This document shows positions 44,175-51,944 of a DNA stretch of 64,000 nt, in pieces. Each line of letters opens with the position of its first letter. Positions within the stretch are counted from its first letter, which is position 1. Origin of the DNA: Pyropia haitanensis (lineage: Eukaryota > Rhodophyta > Bangiophyceae > Bangiales > Bangiaceae); contig SDUX01000005.1 in assembly GCA_008729055.1 (NCBI GenBank), positions 1,868,875 through 1,932,874 on the forward strand, read 5' to 3'. The position numbers were made by a program, and so were the translations under genes. The notes beneath the pieces were generated by a model. It did not search any database. It had not been told where the DNA came from and saw only the letters and a program-made list of their open reading frames with translations.

Positions 44175-44492
44175 TTAGAAGAAAGTTCGACCCGGAATCC
44201 CACCCACCCCAAAGCACCTCTCCGCATCTGCCTCCCTGCCCACGTCGGCAATATACTGCCGCATCAACACACCGGCAAGCCCGCACGTCAGGGAGTCATC
44301 CCCCTTAGTCCATGAGGCAAAGTAAACCGCCATGGTGTCCTCCTCCTCCCTGGAGAAGAACCGAGGGCGCTCGAGCGCCACGTCTTTGCCACGGTTCTGC
44401 AGCCAGGTCCGCACGTTGGACCGGGTCGATCCCGTCGCCCCCACGCTCGACGTCTTGTGCTCAACCCGGGCCGTCTCCAGCTTCTCCTGCAT
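44175..44492 (-). pseudogene. Fragment resembling a Tc5/CENP-B-type DNA-binding domain
   Basis: A 105-codon frame starting MQEKLETARVEH. It contains SNVRTWLQNRGKDVALERPR, then FFSREEEDTMAVYFASW and MRQYIADVGREADAER. The order of a basic segment, RP, FSREEEDTM and a helix-rich stretch resembles the second helix-turn-helix of pogo/Tigger/Tc5 transposases. No catalytic domain follows; the frame stops at 44175. It lies 188 bases outside the left end of the pogo-like element and on the opposite strand from that element's gene, so it belongs to something older. The match is weak and from memory; an unrelated small gene is possible. Confidence 0.35.
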
Positions 44493-44694
44493 CTCAGATG
44501 TCAGCCATGTGCCCCAAACACGGGGGCTCGCATAGGACTCGTCAGCGGATCATTGGTCGGCAGGGGGTGAAGGCATGGTGCACGTCAAAAGAACGAAAAT
44601 ACGGCGACACTCGATGGGGTGGAGATGGGGATGGGTCAATCGCTGTGAGGGGGCGGTGCATCCGGCGACGGTGAAAATACAGTCATGACCCGGT

Positions 44695-44736
44695 TGTAAG
44701 CGTCCCAGTTGTATGGCACCCTGCCATATAACTGGG
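44695..44736. repeat. Subterminal hairpin with duplicated end boxes
   Basis: CCCAGTTGTATGGCA (44704-44718), the spacer CCC, then TGCCATATAACTGGG (44722-44736) form a near-perfect inverted repeat with one mismatch. Each arm carries the GTTRTATGG box that also belongs to the terminal repeat, so the left end holds three copies. Such boxes are plausible transposase-binding sites; that role is inferred. Confidence 0.65.
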
Positions 44737-45089
44737 AGCATCGCGACCGTCGTCTTTCATGGACTCGATCGCCACTCTGTACGATCGTCCTGCATACAGT
44801 GCAAACGAATGGAATGAAATTACCTGGAGAGCAAGGGGGCACGAAATCGGGGACTATTGGTGCACCCGCCGTCGAGGACCCCAGCGTCGTCGACCCCAGC
44901 GCCATCCACCCCACCCCAGCCGTCCTCATCCTAGCGCTCCTCCTCGTGCCTACTTCGCGCGCACGGGCGGCGTTCGACGGTCGTGGATCTCTTGAGGCAG
45001 GATATATGCTTGGGGTTCATTGCGGTGGGATCTCTCGTGTGCCTCACCTGCATGGGTTGTTCGTTGTGGGCTAGGGTAGCCTACCATAT

Positions 45090-48020
45090 GTGCGTATCCC
45101 ATTCCCGTCTATTTTTTTGTTGGCTGGGTTCCTCTTCCCAATGAATGTTGGTCGGTTTGCGTTTATTTTTGAGCTTGTTCTCTTGTGTGCTTGTGCTAGC
45201 CTGTGCGCCTCTGTCGTAGTGGACCCCTTTCCCCCCGACCCCTCCCAGATCCTTCCAGAATGGCAACGTGTGGGCGACCTAGCCACCGCGGCCGCGGTGG
45301 CCGCGGCGGAGGAGGTCTGCCCCAGCCCGTCCCGTGAGACGGTGCAGGTCATCAGGATAGCCGCTCGTGCAGCAACAGCAGCCACGGCGACGGCACTCGG
45401 GGGGGACCCCATGCACCTCTCAAACGTACCCTGGGGGGCATCCCCCCGCAGGGAGCAGTGCATGGCGGGTGCGGCGGGCGCGGTCCCGCGCGGTCTAGCC
45501 AGTACCGGCGACGAGCAGGCCAGCGCACACGGTGGGCGGGACGGCGGGAGCGCCGCCGGGCGGGGCGGCAGCGGAGGGGACCGGCTTGGCGGCCAGGCAC
45601 TGGGGCGAGGCGGGCAAGGGCTAGGACGACGTATTGAGCGTCCGCGGTCGGGTGCTATCCGAAAACGGCGGACGCCCATTTCTTTGAGCGACAAGCTCTT
45701 GCTCATCGCTCTCAAGGATGAAGGTCACTCATGGACCGAGACGCTAGCCATCTTTCCGCTCGACATCAGTCGGTCGGCCGCTAGAGGCATCTACGAAAAG
45801 CGGGTCGACTACAAGCGCCGGGCAGCGACGGCTGAGGACCCGTCGTCGTTTCGTCGGAGACGCTCAAATGTTGAGCAGATATCTCAGGGTCTATGGGAGT
45901 GGTGCTCGACCCTCCAGCGCCTGGACTCGCGGCACGTGCCGGTGTCGGGCGCTTTTCTAGAGGCCAGAGCGAAACGCATCGCGAGAGAGCAAGGGGTGGC
46001 AGATTTTAAGGGTTCCCGCCACTTCGTGCAAAACTGGGCGAAGCGCAACCACCTCCGCAACATTGCGCTGTGGGGGCTGGGCGGGTCAGCGGATACGGAA
46101 GGGGCGGCCGAGCGCATCACTGAGATTCGGGCAGAACTTGAGGCCTACCCGGCGGAGCGGATATACAACATGGAGGAGACCGGGCTTTTCTACAGGTGCA
46201 TCCCCAACCGATCCTACGTGGAGGCAGGCGGGCGGCTGCAGGCACGTGGCACCAAGGCGATAAAGGCGAAGGACCGCGTTACTCTCGTTTTGGCCTGCAA
46301 CGCAACGGGGAGCCACAAGATCCCGGTCGCCATGATCGGCAAAGCGAAACAGCCTCTGTGCTTTAAGCCCCCTCGTCGTCAATGCCCTCTTCCGTACTTC
46401 TCTCAGAAGAGTGCATGGATGGACGCCGCTATTTTCAAGTCTTGGTTCGAGACGGTCTTCCTCCCCGCTGTTCGGGCGCGCAATAATCTTCCGGTGGTGT
46501 TACTGTCCGACAATTGCGGGGCTCATGACGATATCGAGAGCGAGCAGGTCAAGTTCATTGCTCTCCCTCCAAACTGCACATCGGTCTACCAACCACTGGA
46601 CCTGGGCATCATCGCCTGTCTGAAAAGACAATACAAGCGACAGTTGTTGGACCTGGTCGTCGCTGCGTTCGGCTCAACCGCCACCAACGAAGCGCCACCG
46701 GTGACGGGGTCGGATTCGGCGGCGCCGGCGGCTGACCACACACGTGACCGGCCACCCGCTGTGGGCGTCCAGGCGCAACGAGCGTGCGTGCTATCTGAGG
46801 CGGGGTCGTGCGCATTGATCGAAGGCGCGTCGGGGCGAACCGCCCGCCCAGTGGCGGGAGAACGCGTGGCCCATGCTCGCGCGGCAAGCCCAATCGGCCC
46901 CCCAGTGGCGGAGACAAATGTGGCCGACGCGGCTGGCGCAGCCGCGGCGGGTCGAAACGGCCCCCCAGTGGCAGCGGCGGGCCTGGGCATTGCTGGCGTG
47001 GCGCGGCCAAGCGGTCCACCTGTGGCGGGGACGGGTGTATCCGGCGGGGCTGTGGCGGGGTTTGATGGAGCCACAGTGGCGGGAACGTGCCCGTCAATGG
47101 AACCCCAAGCGGTCTCGCGACACAGTTCTTGGCTCACGGCCAACGGTTCGTGGCAGGCGATTGAAGAGACACCAAGCGACGAACTGGCGCGCCCGCCGAT
47201 CACGGCGGCGGTTGTGAACGCGCTGCGCGCCACGGTCCGACGTGCTGCGCGGCTGTCTGCTCGGCGTGCGGCGCGCGGCGCGATACGAGGAGCCGCTGAC
47301 GGAGACCGTGGCCGGGCGCTCGCCGCTTCCAATTCTACGCCGCTGGTACACGTGAGCGCCGGTGCCACCATTCCGGGAGCGTCTGCCAGGGACGGCCAGG
47401 ACACGGTGGCCCGAGAGCCGCCGCATGCAGATCACATTTCCGGCGGGGCCACTGAGATTGAAGGCGCTTCACGATCTGGTGCCGTCGAGGCAGGCCCGGG
47501 AATTTGGGGCTTTCCGTCTGACTGGCCCCCCGCCACTGCCGTGAATTCCGACCTGCCGAGTGGCCGGCGCTCTCGCCCTCGGGCCCCACCCGCCGAGATT
47601 CGGGGTGTCAGAGACGGGGCTGTTGCGCATCTACAAGACGCGTCCAAGATTGTGCTTGAGCAGTGGAATGCCGTGGAGCCCTGTACAATCGCGCACTGCT
47701 GGCTGAAGTCGACGATTTTGCCAGCCGCAGTTGCGATGGATGTCGCCGCGTTGCACAGTGAGTACCGCTCCTCCTCGCGATCACTAGGCTCTGACGTCGA
47801 GTCGGTCGTGTCTCTGATGGCCGGGTGTCGCTTCGGGGAGCGAGCCTTTGGGGACACCCCCGCGCCTGTGAGAGAAATCGCTGTGGACGACTGGCTGACA
47901 CGGGAAGACGATGAGGGCGTCAGGGCGGCTACGGTAGACGCTATCGTGTTTGAGGAGGGGGGGGCAGACGCCGTGGACGGCATTGACGAGGGTGCGTCGT
48001 CCACCAGCGACAGTGAATGA
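45090..48020 (+). CDS. pogo/Tigger-like DDE_1 transposase with D-to-E at first catalytic site
   Basis: Role in the family: TIR binding by CENP-B-type helix-turn-helix domains, then DNA cleavage and joining by a DDD catalytic core. The N-terminal ~190 residues are low complexity and the true start may be internal. Basic RKRRTPISLSDKLLLIALKD near 200 opens the first HTH, and the second spans about 260-330 (FVQNWAKRNHLRNIALWG). The core has E362 (YNMEETG) where the sister element has Asp, D474 (LLSDN) and D504 (VYQPLD); the 30-residue spacing of the last two is typical. After the core, about 300 residues of Pro/Val/Ala repeats (GPPVAGTG) separate it from a C-terminal part shared with the sister (LEQWNAVEPCTIAHCWL; VESVVSLMAGCRFGE). 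It ends acidic (SSTSDSE). Apart from the catalytic change the frame is intact. Confidence 0.85.
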   Translation: MRIPFPSIFLLAGFLFPMNVGRFAFIFELVLLCACASLCASVVVDPFPPDPSQILPEWQRVGDLATAAAVAAAEEVCPSPSRETVQVIRIAARAATAATATALGGDPMHLSNVPWGASPRREQCMAGAAGAVPRGLASTGDEQASAHGGRDGGSAAGRGGSGGDRLGGQALGRGGQGLGRRIERPRSGAIRKRRTPISLSDKLLLIALKDEGHSWTETLAIFPLDISRSAARGIYEKRVDYKRRAATAEDPSSFRRRRSNVEQISQGLWEWCSTLQRLDSRHVPVSGAFLEARAKRIAREQGVADFKGSRHFVQNWAKRNHLRNIALWGLGGSADTEGAAERITEIRAELEAYPAERIYNMEETGLFYRCIPNRSYVEAGGRLQARGTKAIKAKDRVTLVLACNATGSHKIPVAMIGKAKQPLCFKPPRRQCPLPYFSQKSAWMDAAIFKSWFETVFLPAVRARNNLPVVLLSDNCGAHDDIESEQVKFIALPPNCTSVYQPLDLGIIACLKRQYKRQLLDLVVAAFGSTATNEAPPVTGSDSAAPAADHTRDRPPAVGVQAQRACVLSEAGSCALIEGASGRTARPVAGERVAHARAASPIGPPVAETNVADAAGAAAAGRNGPPVAAAGLGIAGVARPSGPPVAGTGVSGGAVAGFDGATVAGTCPSMEPQAVSRHSSWLTANGSWQAIEETPSDELARPPITAAVVNALRATVRRAARLSARRAARGAIRGAADGDRGRALAASNSTPLVHVSAGATIPGASARDGQDTVAREPPHADHISGGATEIEGASRSGAVEAGPGIWGFPSDWPPATAVNSDLPSGRRSRPRAPPAEIRGVRDGAVAHLQDASKIVLEQWNAVEPCTIAHCWLKSTILPAAVAMDVAALHSEYRSSSRSLGSDVESVVSLMAGCRFGERAFGDTPAPVREIAVDDWLTREDDEGVRAATVDAIVFEEGGADAVDGIDEGASSTSDSE
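46835..47095 (+). repeat. Imperfect ~52-66-base repeats inside the transposase gene
   Basis: The block CCCAGTGGCG or its variants recurs at about 46848, 46902, 46965, 47019 and 47073, encoding GPPVA or RPVAG each time. Spacings vary but the frame is kept. The sister transposase lacks this stretch, so it is an insertion/expansion in a linker after the catalytic core. Confidence 0.6.
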
Positions 48021-48618
48021 CCGGCTTTTTTTTCTCTGTTTGCCATCGTGCTCCCTGTGCGCGCCAGTTCCAGCCGCGAAAAGTCCTTGCGGGTGGGGGA
48101 AGGAGTAGAGGCAGGGGCGACAGTGCCGGGGGGAAGGGAGGCGGGGGCTGAAGGGGAGGGTCGTCCCTAGACCTGCACCGCCAAGTCGAATGACTCGCAG
48201 CACGGATCTGCATCGAGCCTTGCAGTCGCAACTGTTGCGGGGCAGCTGACGTGACGTCATCCAGAAACACACGAAATACGGAATTGTGCGGCTGCACAGC
48301 GGTCGACTGAATGCACACTGTCCAGCTCTGCCTCAGATTCACGCGATCGACAGTGATTTTGGACCTTGATCAGCTGTCGAAGGGGACACGATCGCCGGCG
48401 AGCCGGCGACGTCTGGAAGCGCACGCCGCGCCACTGCATCGCTGGAACGGGGGCTACAAAGCGCGCAAGGGTGCCATATAACCGGGTCATGACTGTACTT
48501 GGAACCGAGCTCCCGTAGCTCTGGTGCCGACGAAACAGCCGCCGCCATGTCAATCGGGCTTTCTTGCAGTCACTTGTGCCTCCCTTGATTTACAGTAATG
48601 GTCGACATTTGGGGCAGT

Positions 48619-48639
48619 GGTCAACATCAGAACCAGACT
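48619..48639 (-). repeat. Right arm of the 21-bp inverted pair
   Basis: Partner of 43763-43783 in opposite orientation. On this side a related shorter copy (GGTCGACATTTG) stands just upstream at about 48600. It lies 123 bases outside the right end of the pogo-like element. Confidence 0.55.
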
Positions 48640-48794
48640 AGCTACTGCCGCTTCCCCGCACCACCGCGCACGCCCCTCCAACGGCCCCCCGCCTGTGACA
48701 GGTATGGGGAAGTGAAGCGTCAGCGGTGAAGCGCAACGGCCTTGTTCCTCCCGGTCGCCTAATCGACCGTGCAAACCACTTCTAAAACGCAGTT

Positions 48795-49383
48795 TTGAGA
48801 GTTTCAGCAGGTACAGATCTCGTTAGCGCATCTCCACCAATGGAGCCAAAAGTCAACCCAAACGAGACACGTGGCGCGACGTGGGTGACTGTGAATGGCC
48901 ACTCTGACCGAGAAGCCAACGCCGCGCACGTCACGTCTCAAGCAAAGCATCTAATGGGGCGCCTGGAGAGAGTAGCCGATTTCACGCGGTACTAGCGTCC
49001 TGTGGGACGGTCTGCAAGCCGCGGGTCACGCTTCCCATTGGCGCAGGTTGGCTCCGCGTTTGGCCAAAAGCCAAAACACCGCGCCAAAAAGGCTCGTTTG
49101 GCGTGGGGGTTGGCTCCGCTGCCGTTGAGAGCCAAAAACTCGAGTGCTCTCGAGGCACATGAAGGTGATCTCCAGAGCGATTAAAAATTGAGATACGGCC
49201 TTAGTTTTGGACCGGCACACGGCCCACCAGTCAGAGCTAAAGGCAAAACCGGTGAAACAGCTGCCACGTGGCTGGCTTCTCGCTTTTGGCTGTATTGGTG
49301 GAGATGCTCTGAAGATCTCGTTATACGCTTGACACGTTTGCCGCGTGATCTCCACTTAGCGAGATCTGGTAAGGAAAAAACCT
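48795..49383 (+). repeat. Repeat R, copy 1 (carries the MITE)
   Basis: Starts TTGAGAGTTTCAGCAGGTAC and ends CTGGTAAGGAAAAAACCT. Without the inserted MITE it matches copy 2 (49389-49490) nearly throughout. Internal AGATCTCG and CGAGATCT segments form an inverted pair, so R itself may be a small hairpin-type element. A related end in inverted orientation lies at about 49843-49864. Confidence 0.75.
48826..49309. mobile_element. MITE, 484 bp, Harbinger-like ends
   Basis: Terminal inverted repeats of about 27 bases: left GCGCATCTCCACCAAT..., right (reverse complement) GAGCATCTCCACCAAT..., 24 of 27 matching. It is flanked by TTA (48823-48825) and TGA (49310-49312), consistent with a 3-bp target duplication with one later mutation. 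Copy 2 of repeat R preserves the empty site, reading CTCGTTA directly into AGATCTCG, which fixes both boundaries. The interior has no convincing ORF. Three-bp TWA duplications and GAGCATCTCC-type ends are typical of PIF/Harbinger MITEs. The left ~130 bases recur at 54272. Confidence 0.85.
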
Positions 49384-49388
49384 GCCAA

Positions 49389-49490
49389 TTGAGAGCTTCA
49401 GCAGGTACAGATCTCGTTAAGATCTCGTTATATGCTTGACACGTTTGCCACGTAGTCTCCCCTTACCGAGATCTGGTAAGGAAAAAACCT
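49389..49490 (+). repeat. Repeat R, copy 2 (empty site)
   Basis: A 102-base copy of R without the MITE, five bases downstream of copy 1. Its TTA at 49417-49419 is the uninterrupted target. Differences from copy 1 are a few substitutions, so the duplication is recent relative to most repeats here. Confidence 0.8.
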
Positions 49491-49494
49491 TTAT

Positions 49495-51120
49495 GTGTCC
49501 CCGCATAACGAAGTGGATCTCGGTACGGGGAGCAGGACACGTGTTGTGCTGAGCAGCAATCGTCGGCTGCGAACGGCGCTGCGTCGCGCCCAGTCCAGCG
49601 ACGCGCGGTAGATCGAATTGGCGAGGTCCGACGAGACACAATCGCCTCACGCTGCCTCCTCCGCCAGTGTGCCCGTCCAACGCCTCCGCACCACGCCTGT
49701 CTCCCGCTGCAGGACCTGTCCTTTTTGGCCACGCAATGCATCCCTGTGCGGGCGACCGATCTGGGGCGGCTCCCCTCGGGCAGAGACGTGCTGCTCGCTC
49801 CACGTTTCGTGTCAACTACATCCACGCAACGTGCAGTTTTCCATAACGAGATCTGGTACCTGGTGAAGGTCCCGCCGCCTCAGTCGTGGTAAGAATAGTC
49901 TGCTGCTACTCTACCGAGAAATCAGTCGGATCTCTTCCCAAAAAGCTTCCTGCTGAAGCTCTCTTTTACTGGAGAAAACAAAGGCACCGAGCGGGAGCAA
50001 GGCCGACTCACCTGGACGGCGCCGCGCTCCATTGAGACCCTCCTCTCACACACAGCACGCGAGCCGATCTCACGCGCGTGGCTGTGCGGCCACGCGCTGG
50101 CGCCCCCCATCCCGGTCTACTTCCCGGGAGGGGCCAAGGGGGAAATCCGCCACCGTGGGTGCCTTACTCGAGGACGCCGCGGCGCTCGGTCGCTCCGCCG
50201 CGTCCCGGTGCGGCCGACGGGCCGCCGCGCCCCCAGCGGCCGGCTACGCCCACCGATATATCGGTAGGCGCGAGCCAGATATGCAAACCGTCGCCCCCTC
50301 CCGTTACATTATACAGATGTGACGGGAGGCGTGGGAAGGTGATCTTGCGTGTCAGCCCGGCTCCCCGACACGAGGCATCGTTTGTTGGGGAAAGTTGCGC
50401 AAATGGCAATTTCCTTGCTTGTTGGCAACGCTCTTGCACAGAGGCTGCCGGCCACTCAGACCAGGACGCAATAGGTTGACTCACATATCAGTACCGGTGG
50501 CGATTCTGGGCCAGGAGGATGCCCGACCAAGAATTATAAATCCTCGTGTCGCAAGTCCCGTGTGGACTGATGGAGCAGCTTCCGGAAGCTGACCCGGGGC
50601 GCGCCGGAGGGGCCCCCAACGCAGGTGCACGGCGAACAGCACGCAGGGACCGTGCCACACCACACACCAGCGGCTGGCCGCCGCACCAGCACAAGCGCCG
50701 AGGTGCATAGAGGCGCGTGCGCGCGCGTGTGGTCTGCCCCGGCAGCGTTCCGTTCAGCGCCGTGCATCTGCATCCGCGTCCCCCCATTCCTGCCCAATCT
50801 GCCCCGCGTCTGCCTTCCCCCCCCTCCTCCCCCGCATGCACGAACGCTGTGGCTGGCACTCCTACCTCCCACATTTACTTCCCCCTTTTCACCCCGCACC
50901 CCCTCCCGCATGCATGGGCGCAGTGGTTAGCACACCTATCTCCCACAATATCGTTCCCCCCCTCACCCCGCCTCGCCACGTCTGTTGCTTGTTGGCTGTG
51001 ATGGAGTCGAGCACGCCGGCCGACCGGAGCCCACCGACGGATACTGCTCCTTCCCAAGACGTGGCGGCAGGCCTGAGGGGATGGGGGGGGGGGGGCGAGT
51101 GGTGCTTCTGGCAGTACGCG
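49495..51120. other. Intergenic stretch without a recognised gene
   Basis: Mixed composition. Visible structure is limited to the inverted R-like end near 49843-49864, a perfect 14-base palindrome ACCGATATATCGGT (50252-50265) and pyrimidine-rich runs near 50800-50980. No frame on either strand shows a domain. Confidence 0.5.
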
Positions 51121-51124
51121 GGAG

Positions 51125-51940
51125 GTGTCGGAGGGTGGTGGAGAAGCGCGTGGTAAAGGGACGGAGACCTGTATCAATGCCAAGAGCTCCTCGACGTGCT
51201 ATCACCCTTTTGTTTGTGTTGGCATTGTGAAGTTGTGGCATGATACTGTGCATGCGCGCGCCCGACGGCACAAGAATCGAGGCGTGTCCAAGCGTCTGCA
51301 GGTGGCGTCCATCTCTGCCCACCTGGTGACGACAAATGCGTGGGTGCATCGCTGGCGCGTTGGCGGGAAGCCCATCGACAAGGCTGCGGTGACCCGCATC
51401 ATCACTAAAGAAGTGACGCTGTACAACGCGACGAACATTATCCGGCAGCACAACATGGGCAGGTCGGCGGACTATGTGCAGGACAAGGTCAACGAGCGTG
51501 TGACCGCGCAGAGCAAGTCCTGGCAAATGGGCTTTGGTGATGCGTCCAAGATTTTGGACTTGGTCACTGACACGCAGCCCCTTGTCGGCGGGGTGCAACG
51601 TATCTTCCCCCCTTTTGGCGGTCCCCCCCCCGATGACGGCCATGTTGGCCCCTGGCTTGACCGCTTCCTTGTCACCCCGGTCCCGTTGTCGCCAACCACA
51701 AGAGAGGGGGGGGTTGAGTCCAGAAAACGGGATGCCCGCGAACGGGTGAAGAAAAAATCCCAAATCCAGACAGAGAAAAGAAAAGAAGAAGAGCAGTCCA
51801 GACTCGAACCGCTGCTCCTGAACCTCTCTTCTCAGAAGACACAACCAACAAAATCCCTTGCTGCTCCACCAAATATGTGGTATATAATCGATCTCAACCG
51901 GGACCAGAAATACCCTCCGGCGAAAGGTGGAGGTAAATGA
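51125..51940 (+). CDS. ORF of unrecognised function
   Basis: 271 codons, with the best part in the middle: KRLQVASISAHLVTTNAWVH, KPIDKAAVTRIITKEVTLYN, IIRQHNMGRSADYVQDKVNE and SKSWQMGFGDASKILDLVTD. This is a soluble, helix-prone sequence with normal amino-acid balance, unlike the antisense frames. The C-terminal part becomes Lys/Glu-rich (RVKKKSQIQTEKRKEEEQ) and then ordinary. No family is recognised. Being in a transposon-dense segment, it may be a remnant of a mobile-element gene, but nothing in the sequence proves that. The start is uncertain. Confidence 0.35.
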   Translation: MSEGGGEARGKGTETCINAKSSSTCYHPFVCVGIVKLWHDTVHARARRHKNRGVSKRLQVASISAHLVTTNAWVHRWRVGGKPIDKAAVTRIITKEVTLYNATNIIRQHNMGRSADYVQDKVNERVTAQSKSWQMGFGDASKILDLVTDTQPLVGGVQRIFPPFGGPPPDDGHVGPWLDRFLVTPVPLSPTTREGGVESRKRDARERVKKKSQIQTEKRKEEEQSRLEPLLLNLSSQKTQPTKSLAAPPNMWYIIDLNRDQKYPPAKGGGK

Positions 51941-51944
51941 GAAG

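Larger units (their letters stand above)
44680..48495 (+). mobile_element. pogo/Tigger-like DNA transposon, 3.8 kb, TA target site
   Basis: Perfect 16-base terminal inverted repeats CAGTCATGACCCGGTT (44680-44695 and 48480-48495) are flanked by TA on both sides (44678-44679 and 48496-48497), as expected for the Tc1/mariner/pogo superfamily. The right repeat continues ATATGGCACCC; the left has the same after an extra ~15 bases. The only gene is the transposase at 45090-48020. Because that enzyme has Glu for the first catalytic Asp, this copy is probably not self-mobile. The ends remain well preserved. Confidence 0.88.

Noticed and set aside
50252..50265. Perfect palindrome ACCGATATATCGGT
   Set aside because: A single 14-base palindrome with no gene or repeat context; expected occasionally by chance.
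51790..51810. GGTTCGAGTC on -, resembling a tRNA T-loop
   Set aside because: The flanking bases do not form the T-stem, and no anticodon or acceptor arm can be folded.
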